A stretch of DNA of 64,000 nucleotides from positions 25,754 through 89,753 of the forward strand of contig QANY01002972.1 of NCBI GenBank assembly GCA_003255025.1, read 5' to 3'. Positions 23,684 to 35,567 of this stretch are shown here, one piece after another (within the stretch, counting starts at the first letter, position 1; each line of letters starts with the position of its first letter). Both the position numbers and the translations under genes were made by a program. The DNA comes from Datisca glomerata (taxonomy: Eukaryota; Streptophyta; Magnoliopsida; Cucurbitales; Datiscaceae). The notes under the pieces were generated by a model. The model did not search any database. It worked only from the letters and a program-made list of their open reading frames with translations, and was not told where the DNA came from.

Positions 23684-23929
23684 TTGGCATTTCTCCTTAG
23701 GCAAGCGGGTCTTGATATTTTTCATTTGGCGCCTGTGAGTTTGTCATTGCGTTTTAGAGAAAAGCGTGATGGTTGTGTGCTATTAAAGCACATAATTGTT
23801 GTAGTGAACTATTTGGGTGCGTGTTTTTGCCGGATGGTTTATCCGAAGACTAGCACAGTTAATCTTCTCGGTTATCAATCGATAAAAAAGAAAAGAGACA
23901 GCATTGTAACTGCATTAACAGGTTCCTAA
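23684..23929 (+). other. Conserved small ORF of unknown function (L2)
   Basis: An 81-codon frame matching 7,767-7,970. The shared C-terminal segment is MVYPKTSTVNLLGYQSIKKK then RDSIVTALTGS with the same stop. The acceptor-like GTAG of L1 is CCGG here, so if this was an exon the splice site has been lost in this copy. No domain recognised. Confidence 0.3.
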
Positions 23930-24001
23930 ACCTCTATTGCAAGGAAAGTCTTTCTGAAGATAGTTCAGTCCATAAGGCAAAACACTAAAAGTAAAAGAAA
24001 T

Positions 24002-24545
24002 CACTTTAAGAGAAAAATGCTACGATAGCGGCCAAAAAACGCTATCATAGCATTTTGATAGGGTTTCTTAGAAAACGCAATATTAGCTAATGTTATAGAA
24101 GTCGGAACCTACAATAGTGCTTTTTAAACGCTATGGTAGCCTTTCCATAACATTTTTTAAACGCTATGGTATCTCTACCATTGCATTTTTAAATGCTGTG
24201 ATAAGTTTCTTATAGAATTTTTTATCTCTTTGATAGCATTTTTTGAATGCTTAAAAGACATTTGATAGCATTCTTTTCATGCTATAAATGTTGTGAAACT
24301 TGTTACATTTTCCATAATGTTTCGTTAATGCTATGAAATAGCAATGGTACAAACATAAAAATAATTAACTTCTTGACAATATCACAAAATCACATCATTT
24401 TATTCAATTACACAAAATCATTACATATTATTTCACTAGAAATCATATCTCAAAATGATAATTAAATATTGAGTATTTCATAGAGCAAGCCAAAATAATA
24501 TATCCTAAGGAAAAAATTAAAACTAGTATAAGTTCATATCTAAAG
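24002..24545 (+). mobile_element. CACTA element terminus, copy 3
   Basis: CACTTTAAGAGAAAAATGCT (degenerate CACTA end), then GATAGCGGCCAAAAAACGCT and palindromic units such as AAACGCTATGGTAG to ~24,300. From 24,345 it parallels the inner part of copies 1 and 2 (GTACAAACATAAAAATAAT; CATAGAGCAAGCCAAAATAA). Where they continue into their own interior, this copy passes at ~24,545 straight into a beta-expansin exon. Confidence 0.65.
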
Positions 24546-24547
24546 AA

Positions 24548-24786
24548 ATCCTACAACCACAACGCTGAAAGTGAGTGTTTCCATTGGCACAGTAGCCACC
24601 AGGGCATTCGTCTGTGACAATTATGGTCCCGGCTCATCTAGAGCATATGCACTTGTCTAGACACTTCACCTTGTATCATGCGTCACACCTTTCACCATTT
24701 CTGAATAGTATTGGGCTTACTGCACCAACTTTGGCCCTGAATGGCTTCTCATCGACTAAGTCACATTACCCACATGCCCTACCTTT
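24548..24786 (-). pseudogene. Beta-expansin exon fragment inside a CACTA-type element
   Basis: Read on the minus strand, one frame gives ACG*CDLVDEKPFRAKVGAV, SPILFRNGERCDA*YKVKC, LDKCICSR*AGTIIVTDECP and GGYCANGNTHF. Plant beta-expansins (EXPB; wall-loosening proteins with a GH45-like domain) have ACGYGDLV, GACYKVRCLD, VTDECPGGYCANGxTHFDLS in this order. Three in-frame stops (for Y, C and R of the family pattern) and a small deletion after THF, where FDLSGAAF is expected, make it non-functional. The C-terminal expansin domain is not visible. Its direct join to a CACTA terminus suggests capture of a host gene piece. Confidence 0.85.
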
Positions 24787-24789
24787 TAA

Positions 24790-26330
24790 GAAGTCCTAAA
24801 TTCATTAGTTTCATGCATAAACAATACCATTTTATGCAATAAAGGGTTGTTATTTACATCTACAAGTTTTTCCTCTCTCGCTCTCTCACAATCCTTTGAA
24901 TTTCTTCTAATCCTCTACCCTTTATCTTTGGTACCTACCACACAACAAACACCGACTGTACCTTTTTACGGCAAATTAAATTTTGTGATTCAGTTTGTAC
25001 CTTTTTTGGGGAAACTATATGCATGGCCATTATATTTTATACCAAGTTTTAATTTAGCCATTGTAATTAAAAACTCTAAATATTAGCATAAACATTTATA
25101 CATTTTCAATGTGGCCATTCCAACAACCACTGTTAGTATTTTCAAAATGTTAGCAGACGTGACATGTCATTTATACACATGGCATGCACATCAACAAAAT
25201 AGTGAGGTCCATGCATTAGTTCAAGAGTATCAAAAAATAATTTACAAGTACTCATGCCCAAAAGAGATTCGATGAACTGGGAATTCTCCTCAAATGGATT
25301 TCTCTATTGTCATCTTATTCTATCATCGTTATTTAAGAAGATGAGGCACCACCACATGCATTGATCATTTTCACATTCATGTGTTGTGTAAATGGTTATT
25401 CCTCCACAAGAGCTACATACATGATTATAATTTCTCATTTCTTTAGTTTCTCATCAAAGATTCTTCTTAAAGTCTTGAAGTCTTTGGTCAAGTGACATAG
25501 ATAGGTGGTGATGGTAGCAATAATCAGAAAATTATCTCTCTTCCCTGTGAGAAGTGGGCCTACTTAGAGGTGTTGTCTTCTTTATCCTTTATCCAAACAT
25601 CAGTAATGCTTTAACTATGTCAATCATAAAGAAGTTTTAGCATATCTCTAACATCCCTATTCCTTTAGAAACCTCAATTATGTGCATGTCCCATGGTTAC
25701 TTGTTACATATAGTGATGTAGGTTTCCATGCATGATCACCATGCTCGCTCCACTCAATCTACTTGGGTGTAGTCATTGATGTACTTGTACATTGTGCAAC
25801 ACCTAAAGGTGCGTGAACTAATTTATATTCAGATTCTTTAAATGCATTTTGTATTCTTTGGCTATACAATTGGTGAACATGTTCATCAACCTCCCTTCTT
25901 TGTACCTATAGATTTATATTTCAACCATCGTACAGGGGATGTCAATTCCTTATTCATCCTTTGTGATTTCCTTCCAAGGTTTAGGACGCTCACTCTTTAT
26001 CCGGACTCAAAGACCTTGGCATAGATGGAAGTCATTTTGTGACCCTGTTATAACAGAACTCGTGGCTAAATAACATAACATGTGTAAGCTCGTTCGATGA
26101 GTGACTTAGAGAACTCCCTCAAGCGCATAGAGTTATCATAACCATGTGGTCTCATATCATAAAGAATGTATTATATGCTATATTACACATTCTCTCTCAG
26201 AAATCATCTCTTATGTTACTTAGCTTTATTTGGTCTCATATCATAAAGAATGAAGATAATTCTGCATTTAAGAATATGAATATGGAAAGGCTTCTCATTT
26301 TTTTTAATACTCTTTTCTTTTATTAACAAT
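24790..26330. other. Unassigned DNA with a weak gypsy gag-like trace
   Basis: No intact gene. On the minus strand at about 25,410-25,530 two adjoining frames read YCYHHH and CHLTKDFKTLRRIFDEKLKK, reminiscent of the 'YCxxHxxxGHxTxDCxxLxxxIExLI' tail of plant Ty3/gypsy gag, with a frameshift between them. The match is short. A direct repeat of TGGTCTCATATCATAAAGAATG-type sequence stands at 26,143 and 26,232. The small frames here are otherwise unsupported. Confidence 0.3.
25211..25383 (+). repeat. 173-bp segment nearly identical to 51,148-51,320
   Basis: From ATGCATTAGTTCAAGAGTAT to CACATTCATGTG the two copies differ at only two positions by eye. Here the segment is continuous with its surroundings (the gag-like trace), so this is probably the donor locus. 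Confidence 0.85.
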
Positions 26331-26954
26331 AGCACTTCTTTCAAGTTTAAAACTTTAAGTGTAAGATATATTGGATTATTGGTTCATTACGATTGAGTTT
26401 AATTAGTTTGTTTTAAATAAATTTCCTTTTGTGCATGAACTAAAGTTATATACGACTCTGTACAGAGTAAGGTAAGAATTTCGATGAGTTTTGGGAATCA
26501 ACATATGTAGTGTATATACTCTATATTCAGCTAATTTCTAGTCTTCTATATCTTTCCTTGTATTATCATTAATTATTTTATTTTAATATCTTTTAGTTTA
26601 AGTAATTGGAGTGAACTATTTTAGTATGGTAGATACCCATATGTTTGCTATATGTTAGCATTATGAGACTGATTATATTTTAAATAATCTACCTATTTTT
26701 GGAAATCATAATTTATTCCGTAGATTGTGTTACACAATGGACCCTGCATTACTTTCATCATGCTTCATAGATGAAGACAGTTAGCTCCTTCTATTATTCA
26801 TATACATCGGGGATAATGATGACGAAATGTGATCAATTATTGATCAAATATATTTCTAATGTGTTTTTATTTCATTTGGACCTTTAAATTAAGCATGACA
26901 TATTTTGGTGATTTTTTCAGATTTGGGCCGCTTTTTTATAACAAGCTAAACTTT

Positions 26955-27105
26955 ATTGATGAAAAAAGGACAGAAGAAAGGAAAAAAGAAAAAGGGGAAA
27001 GGAAAAAGAAAAAAAGGAAAAAAAAAAGGGGGAAAGAAGGGAAAAAAAAGAAAAAGAAAAAAGGAAAAAAAGATAACAAAGAAAAAAAGGAAAAAAACAG
27101 ATTTG
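26955..27105. repeat. Polypurine tract (M, first)
   Basis: About 150 bases of nearly pure A/G on the plus strand. All reading frames through it (Lys-rich on plus, Phe-rich on minus) are low-complexity artefacts. Confidence 0.7.
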
Positions 27106-28049
27106 GATGGTTTTTGGTTGACAAGTATGGATGGGAAACTTGCTTGCAAGCATCTTGAGCATTAGGAGAATTTTCTTACAACTCGAAGTGACAAATTTCA
27201 TAAGGTTGTACTTGTATAGCCCTGTCAGTTTTCTTTTGTTTATATAAATATACCTTTTACCGATAAAAAAATAAGGTCGTACTCGAAGTGACAAATTTCA
27301 TAAGGTTGTACTTGTATAGATATATTGGATTATTAGCTTATTACGATTGAGTTTAATTAGTTTGGTTTAAATAAAATATCTTTTGTGCATAAACGAAGTT
27401 ATATACGACTCTGTACAGGGTTAAGTAATATTTTGATGAGTTTTCAGAATCAACATTCCTAGTCTATATGCTCTATATTCAGCTAATTTCTGGTGTTCTA
27501 TATATTTCCTTATATTTGCATTGACTTATTTATTTCTATTTCTTTTAAACAAAGTAATTGAAATGAACTATTTTAGTATGTTACATACCTTGTTAGCTAT
27601 ATGTTAGCTTTATGAGACTGATTCTATTTTAAATAATCTAACTATTTTTAGTAAGTCATAATTCATTCTGTAGATTGTGTTACACAATAGATCTTGCATT
27701 ACTTTATTTATATTAGATACAAAAACCTGGTTTTACACCAAAAAAAGGAAAAACTTCTATTGTTTAATCTTCGTCATGCTTCATAAAGGAACTATATTTT
27801 CATTATTTTGATAATTATTTTTCAAATCAACCACATAATATCAAAATCTCATATGGAGACAGATTTGATCCTTCTCTTATTCATATAATTTTGGGCTAGT
27901 GATAATGAAAGGTTATCAACTATTACTCTAATATATTTCCAATGTGTTTTTATTTCATTTGGAGCTTTAAAGTAACCATGACATTTTTTAGGATTTTTTC
28001 AAATTTGGGTTGCTTTTTATAAGAATCTAAAACTTAGTTTTATTGATAA

Positions 28050-28200
28050 AAAATAGGGCAGTAGAAAGGAAAGAAGAAAAAAAAGAAAGGAAAGAAGAAA
28101 ACAAGAATAGAAAAAGAAAAATGAAAAAGAAAAAAGAAAAAAAAATAACAATAGAAAAAAGAAAAAAAAGAAAAGGAAAAAAAAGATAACAAAAAGATTG
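28050..28200. repeat. Polypurine tract (M, second)
   Basis: Second A/G tract, about 1.1 kb after the first, produced by the tandem repetition inside M. Confidence 0.7.
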
Positions 28201-29579
28201 GGGTGGTTTTGGTTGACAAGTATGGAAAACTTGTTTATGATTATCTTGAGCATGAGGAAATTTTCTTGTAGCGCGTAGTGACATAATTTTTACAAGGTTA
28301 TATTTTTATGTTTTATATTTGTTTAATTGTTTTTTTGATTTTTATAGGAGTCTTCTTAATTTTTAAAGATATCCCAGTTTAGGTAAATTACTTTTGTGTA
28401 GGATTCAAGCGCATCTTCAACGGTAAAAAGGGTGATTTTTTTGGTCTTCAAAGGGGGTTTCTTCCACATTGCACGGACGAGAAGACTTATAACTAAATTA
28501 AAAAGTGGTATACACATCTTTCAAAGTCAATATATTTATCAACTGTAGGGATATCTCTAAATTTTAGGATTCCATGCATAGATTTCCATAATTTTATTGT
28601 TTTTCATGACGGTCTTTTACTTTTTGACATAGTTGTCTATTCTTTCATCCATTAACTATGGTTTGTTTGTTTTAACGATTTAAGTATTTTTTTATGTTGT
28701 CTATTTTTGCTTCTCCCTTACCATGTAATTTTTTTTATATTTGAAGCAGATGGAGATAATTTGGCAAGTTTTTTAATATGAAAATTTAATACTGTTTTCT
28801 TTTATTAACATTAGCACTTTTTTCAAGGTTAAAACTTGAAGTGCAAGATATATTGGATTATTAGCTCATTACAATTGAGTTTAATTAGTTTGGTTTAAAT
28901 TGAACAATTGTCGTGCATGAACTCATGTTATATCCACCCCTGTACAGGGTCATATAAAATTCTAATGAGTTTTCCCAATCACCCCTTGTCGTTTCTTTAA
29001 TTATATTTTTGTTAGGCAATTTTTAATTATATTTTTATTTTATTAAATTTACTTTCTTTAAAGTGGTTCTAAGGAAATTTGTTTTAATTTGGAATAGAAT
29101 TGGAACTAAAGTTGGATGGCCTTAATGTAGAAATTTTTTAAATGATATTATGCTAGAAATATCTTTGTAAATTTGGGTTGGTTGTTAGACACATCTTTGT
29201 AAATTATAGAAAGGATGCGATGAAATGTTTTTTTAGTGAAACACATTTAGTTCTTAGTAATGTGTTAATGCTATTGATCGGAAGGATGATATTAGTTTGA
29301 CATGTTTGTTTCTCATTGTCAGTGGGTTAAATATGATAGTAGTTTCACAAGTTTTTTAGATCATGTTGTCTTTTTTATTGACAAATTTCTGATAGTTTCT
29401 TATTTATATGGTTCTTAGACAGATTGTTTTAATTAGGAATAGAATTAGATTTGAGCAGGATGGCCTTGATGTAGATTTCTTTTAAATGATGTTAATTTAG
29501 AAATATCTTTGTAAATTATAGGTTAGTTTTCAGACACATCTCTGTAAATTATAGGTTGGTTTTTAGACAAATCTCTATA

Positions 29580-29830
29580 ATTTTAGTTAGAAAGACTCCT
29601 GAGACAGCCAAAAATCTTCTCTATTCATACTCCCCATTGTCTTCGTCTCTCTCTTGAAGCTCCCTCGCCTTTTCACACTCTCTCGTCCCTCTCATTTTCC
29701 TGTCAGGGCAATGCATCTGCGCTTGCTCACCTCACGTGCATTTTTTTCTTTCTTAGGCCTGGATCTATCCTTACGTCTTTGATCAAAAGTTTTGGAGTCT
29801 AACACATTTGATTCTTTTTTGCAAATTGCA
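29580..29830. other. CT-rich insertion-like patch in M
   Basis: A less AT-rich, CT-rich stretch (CTCTCTCTTGAAGCTCCCTC region) with no counterpart noticed at the matching places of L1, L2 or R. It resembles a plant 5' leader but no start codon or protein could be tied to it. Confidence 0.25.
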
Positions 29831-30406
29831 ACCATTTGACCTTTTATTTCTATGTGTTGAATAAAATAAGTTTATTCTTGGAGTTGTTGCTATTATCTTT
29901 ATCTAATTAGTGTTGAAACAAATAATGTATATTTCACAACTGTTGACTAACTGAAGAATAAGGTCGGTGCATAGAAGCATGAAGAATAATCTGTTTGATT
30001 TTCTTTACCATGAATTTATGTATGACTATACTCTTGTCTATGATTAAATCATTTTTTGGATGTCACCTGTTCATGGTTCTTCCTTATCATGTAATTTGTG
30101 TATGAGTTTTTCTCTTATCCAATGGATAATCAACTAGACCTCTATTCTTCTTTAAGTTTTTCTTTACAATCAATTATGCACTGGGATTAAATCATACATT
30201 GATGTTGGTCTTTGCATTTTCATGTCTTTTCAGTGTAATCTTTGTTGTGCTAGTTTAAGGCTTGGGGTTGCATTTTTATCTCTTGCTTAGATGTTGCGAG
30301 TTGGATCTTGCCATAAAATTTCATTGCAAGTGTACACTGTTTGTTGAAAAGATAACTTGGCTTGAACTTGAACTTCAGGTATTGTCTTGTGGTATATTGT
30401 TCAAAG

Positions 30407-30515
30407 CTATAATGATAGGTTCTATGTTGATCTTCTTAAAACTGCTCCATATGAGAATATTCGTTTTGTTTTGAGATGATCAAATTTTACGAATCTTGCA
30501 AGTTTCTGTGAATTG
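30407..30515 (+). pseudogene. Copy of the unidentified conserved exon (M, first)
   Basis: Reads NDRFYVDLLKTAPYENIRFV, then an in-frame TGA (TGG in the other copies) and SNFTNLASFCEL. CAAAG before and GGTATG after are the best-preserved splice borders of the six copies. Confidence 0.45.
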
Positions 30516-31735
30516 GTATGAACTTTTCACCAACTACTACTCTGATTTATTAAATGCTTTTACATGTTGCCGAACTTGAAAGACCATAACTTCTTCTATA
30601 ACATTTACTTGACTTTTGTATGCAGTAAAATTCTGAATGACCTTATTGTAGAATACTTAGCTAGAAACATCATTGTTAATTGTTGTTTGATTGTTAATCA
30701 TATCTTTGTAAAAAAATCAGGTGGGCTGTGATGAAATGTTTTTAAGCCCAACACATTTGATTTTGATTTTGATTTTTACTAGATTGTGAAGTCTCATCTG
30801 AATGTCTTTTTTTGGAACTTCTTGTTCCTCTTTGTTATGTTTTCCTAGCCTCAAATCAATTTTCCACTGCTGAACTTTACGTAACCACTAATTATCAAAT
30901 TGGCAAAGTATGGGGATGCTAGTCATCTTTTATTTTACTTACTTCATGTCCACTATCAATACATGATGGTTCATAATCAATTAAACAAAGCGAACAAGGG
31001 ATGGAGGAATTCTAATACCAGCTATCATATTGTCAAACCACAAATGTGAGGAAATGTTATTTTAGTGAAACATATTGGGTTATGAATAATGGGTTTATGC
31101 TATTGATTGGAAAGATGATAATAGTTTCACATGTTTGTTTCTCATTGTTTGCGGGTTAAGGATGATATATTGTAGTTTCCCATATTTGTTTAAGTCCTTT
31201 TGTCTATTTTTATTGACAAATTTTTGATAGTTTCTTATTTATATTATTCTTAGATAGATAGTTTTAATTAGCTAATTGGATTAGAGCTAGTTGGTCTTAA
31301 TGTGGATATCTTTAAAAATCTGAAATGATCACCGAAACGTAAATGACTACTATGCTTTAAAGTTGTATGTTACTTCATCTTTATTTTGAAATTGCTCTTT
31401 CCTTGAGGTCTTTTTTGTGAAAAAGAGGGTGTGGATATGCTTTCTATCCACTTAATTTTTTACTTACGTACAATTGTGGTTTTTGGATTTAACGCAGATT
31501 ATATGTATATTGTTTGTTTGGCTATCCATTTTTGGTGAGTTTCTTTGTTCATTTTAGGTTTTATGTACATTTTGTAATGTAGAAAAGTGGTATATTTCTA
31601 TTGAGTTATCTGGTTATTTTTAATTGTGATTATCATATTTCTATTACTTTTCTGATTCTTATCTTTTATAGCTATGCCTTATTCCTTTTTATTGTTATGT
31701 TGTGCTTCGTGTTTTTACTAGAGTAAGCATGTCGC

Positions 31736-32889
31736 TGAATGATCGATATAACACCCCTTTATTAAGGAAAAATATTTTAAAAGAAATATTTTAATATTTG
31801 GAAAACAATTTACTTGAAATAAACTAATTGATAAAAATAAGCAATCAAGCAATAAATATAATTACACAATTTAATAATGTGTGGAAGCTTAAATGAGTAG
31901 AATAAATAAATAAGATAATAACAATGTGAAAAGTAAAGTGCACATAAATGTAAAAAGTATGGAGGAAGAGAATATACACAGTATTTTTAAGTGGTTCGAG
32001 AAAACTTATCCCTACGTCTACGCTTCAAGGATCCCCCTTGAAATTTTTTCCTCACGATCAAACGTTTACAATGCAGCTCGGTCAAGATCTTCGAATCTCT
32101 TATAAAATTTCTCAGTCTCTCAAAGACTAGATTCTCAATTTATCGCTCACAATTTGTACTAGCTTCTCTCTAGAAAATATCTTAAATTCTTGCTCAAAAT
32201 ACAAACCACTCAAAGAATAATACATTAAAGAGCTTCAACGGAGAGGTGTGGTGGAATGACAAAGACATGGGGTATTTATAGTGTCGAAAAATACTGTTAA
32301 AACGGTCAGACCGGTTGGAGAGTCGGATGGACCGGTCGTCAAATAAGGAACCTTTTCTTTTTTACCACTAGTCACACTGAATTTTCAACTAGTCTGGCCA
32401 ATTTCTACAATTAGGCAAGTAATTTCCATAATTTCATAATCGGTCACACCCGTCAGACCGGTCTTAAATCTGCACACCACTTTCCCATCGGTGTGGCTGA
32501 ATTATCCTCTAAAAATGAGCCAGTTTGGACACCCGACCAAGGATGAACCGCTCCTTGACATTTCATACTATTCTAACTGGTTAGATCTTCTACGATCTGA
32601 TATATAGGTGGTTTAGTCCGGTTCTAAATTTCTTAGGACGTGCTGAGTTCATCCAACATTGATTTAGGCCATTTGGAGTTCGTTTGATATACGTCCTGTC
32701 TTTCGTAATATGTTGCGTGTATCTCGCCCTGTACGGTTTTGATTGCCCTTTATAGTGTTTGCATAAACAGTTAAGATTAAGTGTTTTCAACAATATTTTC
32801 ACTTTATATATGACCTACATGGATAATTAAAATATTAGTCCACGTATTATTTGTCATAATCAAAATTGCCATCTTGACTAGGGTCAACA
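31736..32889 (-). mobile_element. Solo LTR inserted in block M
   Basis: On the minus strand it begins TGTTGACCCTAG and ends ATCATTCA, with TG…CA ends and a length of 1,154 bp. The interrupted site is known from R (62,590-62,610, GCATGTCATTTTG); the flanks GTCGC and ATCAT are compatible with a decayed 5-bp duplication of GTCAT (1-2 changes each). Inside, on the minus strand, CACTATAAATACCCCATG is a clear TATA region, followed by a transcript-like stretch containing the CGTAGACGTAGGGATAAG motif seen in many plant retrotransposon LTRs. No internal coding region adjoins it. A relative lies inverted at 49,855-51,028. Confidence 0.72.
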
Positions 32890-33234
32890 ATCATTTTGTT
32901 TTTAAGCTTGGCGGGTTTAAGGAAAAAGTGACATTATGATTGTGACATTCATCCAATATAAAATATTAAGTGAAAAAACTATTGAGTCATTTTTTTTAAT
33001 TGAGATCCGATTTTACTTTCACTTTTTTTTTGCTTTGGAAAGAAAATTTGATTTTCCCATTGGTCCATAAAACAATGTTTTCTTCCTAGTATTGTTTAGA
33101 ATTAGAATTCTCTTAAGTGTTTAGTCAAACAAGAAATCAATAGGTAAAATATTTATGGATGTTAGTCAGTGTTTATATAGTTGATTAAATTCATTGGAAT
33201 AAAACTGTCATATTTCTTGTGATATATTGTTCAA

Positions 33235-33344
33235 TGCTATAAAGATAGGTTCGATGTTGATCATCTTAAAATACACCTTATGAGAACGTTCATTTGGCTT
33301 TGAGATGGTCGAATTTGACGAATCTTGCATTTTTATATGAATTA
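33235..33344 (+). pseudogene. Copy of the unidentified conserved exon (M, second)
   Basis: Same exon as 30,407, but loss of one or two bases at AAATACACC (AAACTGCACC elsewhere) shifts the frame. The downstream nucleotides still match through GAATTTGACGAATCTTGC. Confidence 0.45.
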
Positions 33345-33707
33345 ATATGAACTTTTCACCGACTGCTACTCTCTGATTTATTAAATGTCATCTTTTACAC
33401 ATTGTCGAGCTTTAAAGACCATAACTTCTTCTATAACCTTTGCTTGATTTTTGTAAATCACGTAGGCTGTGAAGAAATGTTTTGAAGTTAAACACATTTG
33501 ATTTTGATTTGTAAATTGCAACAATTTGATCTTTTATGTTTACTTGATTGTGAAGTCGTTTGAATATATCTTTGTTTAGCTGTTGTTGTTTTTTAATTGA
33601 CTAACTTGTTTCAATTTCTTACTTATATAGTTCTTAGGCATTTTATTTTAATTGGGAAATGAATTGGAATTTGATGGATGACCTTGTTTGTTTTCTTACT
33701 TATATAG

Positions 33708-34350
33708 TCCCCCCTCTCTCTCCCTCTCACATATTTCTTATGTCCCTCTCTCTAAGACACACACACTCTTTCCTCGTTCTCTCTCTCTCTCTCTCTCCCC
33801 CTCCTCTCTCCCCCTTTATCCCTTAATCCCTTTCTTCCTCTCCCCCTCTTTTCCCTCTCTCTCTATCACCCTCTCTCTTACCTCTCTCCATCCTTCCCTC
33901 CCTGCTTGTATCACTCTGTCACCCTCCCTTCCTTCCCTCCCTCTCTCTTTTTCGCTATCCCTCCTTTCTCACACACACTTTCTCTCTCATCTCCCTCTCA
34001 TGCTCCCTCCTCCTCCTCTCTCTCTCTTTGTCTATTTCCCTCTCTCTGTCCCTCTCTCCCTCCCTTCTTGAATCTCTCTGTCTCCCTCTCTCCCTCCCCT
34101 TTCTTTTTCGTTGTCCCTCCTTTTTCACACACACACTCTCTCATCTCCCTCTCCAAGCTCCCCCCTCTCTCTTAATTAATCCACTCTCACACACATTCTT
34201 TCTATCCCTCCTTATCATGTCTCTCTCTCATATACACACTCTCTCCCACCTCCTCCATCGCTCTCTCCCTTTCTCCCTCATACACACACACACACACACT
34301 CTGTTTCCTCCCTCCTCTCTCTCTTAATAACTCTTTCCCCCCTCCCTTCC
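33708..34350. repeat. Long polypyrimidine (CT-rich) tract
   Basis: About 640 bases dominated by CTCTCT, CCCTCT and TCCCTC repeats, with (CA)n at 34,282-34,299 and several CACACACA clusters. It begins where the M block reaches the position of the GA-rich leader beside the MS5/SDI1 fragment in L1, so it probably grew from that leader. The Ser/Leu/Pro-rich frames across it (33,688-34,327) are not genes. Confidence 0.75.
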
Positions 34351-35290
34351 CTTTTAGTTTATAATACGTGCATCTATTAAATGTCATATACTAAATAAAA
34401 AAATCAATTATGATGATGTCATAAAAGGTGTAAAAGTACTAACAACCCATCAGAGTGTGACATGTATATTGTAAATACCATATTACACACATTAGACTTA
34501 TTTAACTTCCAATTTTCATAAATAACATTGGTGACAAAATGTATCATTATTATCTCAAAATAACTTGACATTTGGATAAACATTTGCCCTTTTTTGAAAA
34601 TTTATGGCATCGCCCTTACTGATCAAATTGTATATCAAGTTTTAATTGATCAAATTATATATGATTCATTTACAAGTTTGTGTTTTATCACTCATTATAA
34701 TAATTTAGTAAATTAGTTTATGAATAATTCACACATTTATTTATGATTTTAAGATTGATATATAACTTGATGGGTGTAGAAATGCTAAAAAATGAAAATC
34801 CTAAAACTACATACATTTTAGATGAAATTGTTGTCAAATGTATAAACTATGATAAAGATAAATAAGAGAAGCATATAAAAGTATTCAATTAATTATTATA
34901 GTTAATCAAACACTAAGAAAACTCTATGAGATTCAGCGTTTGGCATTTTATTTTCTCAGATAAACATTAATATAATAATACTATTGTCAAAATTGAATTA
35001 AGAAACAAAGCCATGATCACAGTTTCAAAAATAAAAAATTTCCACAACCACAATTAGTCTTTCTCTTTGATCAGTCAAGAAAGATCCACAAAAATGTATA
35101 ATTATTATTCTTACAGAAATCCAAATATACTAATTCTTTAGGAAGATGAATAATATTTTAAAACAATAAAAACTGATAATAACATCAATTCAAATTGAAA
35201 TGTTGAAGTAATTCTTAAAAGAAAAAAATTGAAGCAAAGCAAGTGTGACAGCACATAGAGTGAACGCTACTGACTGACCACCGACGTGAA
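34351..35290. other. AT-rich DNA, nothing recognised
   Basis: No coding signal, repeat partner or structural RNA was recognised in this stretch. Confidence 0.4.
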
Positions 35291-35293
35291 ATG

Positions 35294-35567
35294 AACCTCA
35301 GGGATATGGCAAGCAATATGCTTTATTGTTTCCTGTTGGGAGCTCGAAAAGTTTCTGTTTATATATTTTTTACTTGTTGTAACCTACAAATGACTCTTGA
35401 TAAATTAAATCAAATCATATATTAATTGGGGAGCCTCTAAAAAACCGCCATGTGTGAGTGCTAATCAAACAATTGCCATGTAGTTTTTTCCACTCATGTA
35501 CTACACTCATGATCCACTTTTTTTAAGATATGATCCACTTTTTTTAAGAGGTTTTACATGTGGTAAT
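35294..35567 (+). repeat. Dispersed 0.27-kb repeat (also at 63,136-63,426)
   Basis: From AACCTCAGGGATATGGCA to GTTTTACATGTGGTAAT. It contains the duplicated phrase ATGATCCACTT. The related copy at 63,136-63,426 is clearly diverged and sits between two 70-bp direct repeats. No terminal repeats are apparent, so it is not an obvious transposon. Confidence 0.7.

Larger units (their letters stand above)
8150..23965 (+). repeat. Left duplicated block L2
   Basis: Second direct copy of the block, enlarged by a copia insertion (11,909-15,819), by an extra copy of the 600-900-type segment at 17,260-17,640, and by block X (20,250-22,840), absent from L1. The extra segment is also present in R (58,770-59,280), so L2 and R share this internal rearrangement. 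Between the named fragments the DNA is AT-rich and without coding signal. Confidence 0.8.
26330..33700 (-). repeat. Inverted duplicated block M
   Basis: Reverse-complement relative of L1/L2, in the same orientation as R. A ~200-bp marker (TATATTGGATTATTAGCTCA type) occurs three times, at about 26,330-26,520, 27,310-27,480 and 28,800-28,990, because the ~1-kb unit holding it and the purine tract is tandemly repeated. From 28,300 to 31,725 M parallels the reverse of 9,270-10,740 and 8,600-9,100, including one conserved exon; a second exon copy follows the solo LTR at 33,235. M lacks the pectin acetylesterase, CACTA and MS5/SDI1 parts. Confidence 0.75.

Noticed and set aside
23983..23988. CACTAA string as the start of CACTA copy 3
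   Set aside because: The spacing to the conserved GATAGCGGCC motif fits the CACTTT at 24,002 better; the string at 23,983 is probably coincidental.
24790..26330. Assignment of the whole stretch to a Ty3/gypsy element
   Set aside because: Only one short, frameshifted gag-like motif supports it, with no LTR, protease or reverse transcriptase.
26859..28284. Lys-rich and Phe-rich frames up to 113 codons
   Set aside because: Produced by homopurine tracts; composition follows the DNA repeat, and the paralogous tracts do not keep the same frame.
33688..34387. Several open frames of 61-127 codons rich in Ser, Leu and Pro
   Set aside because: They lie wholly in a CT-rich simple-sequence tract and stay open in several frames at once.
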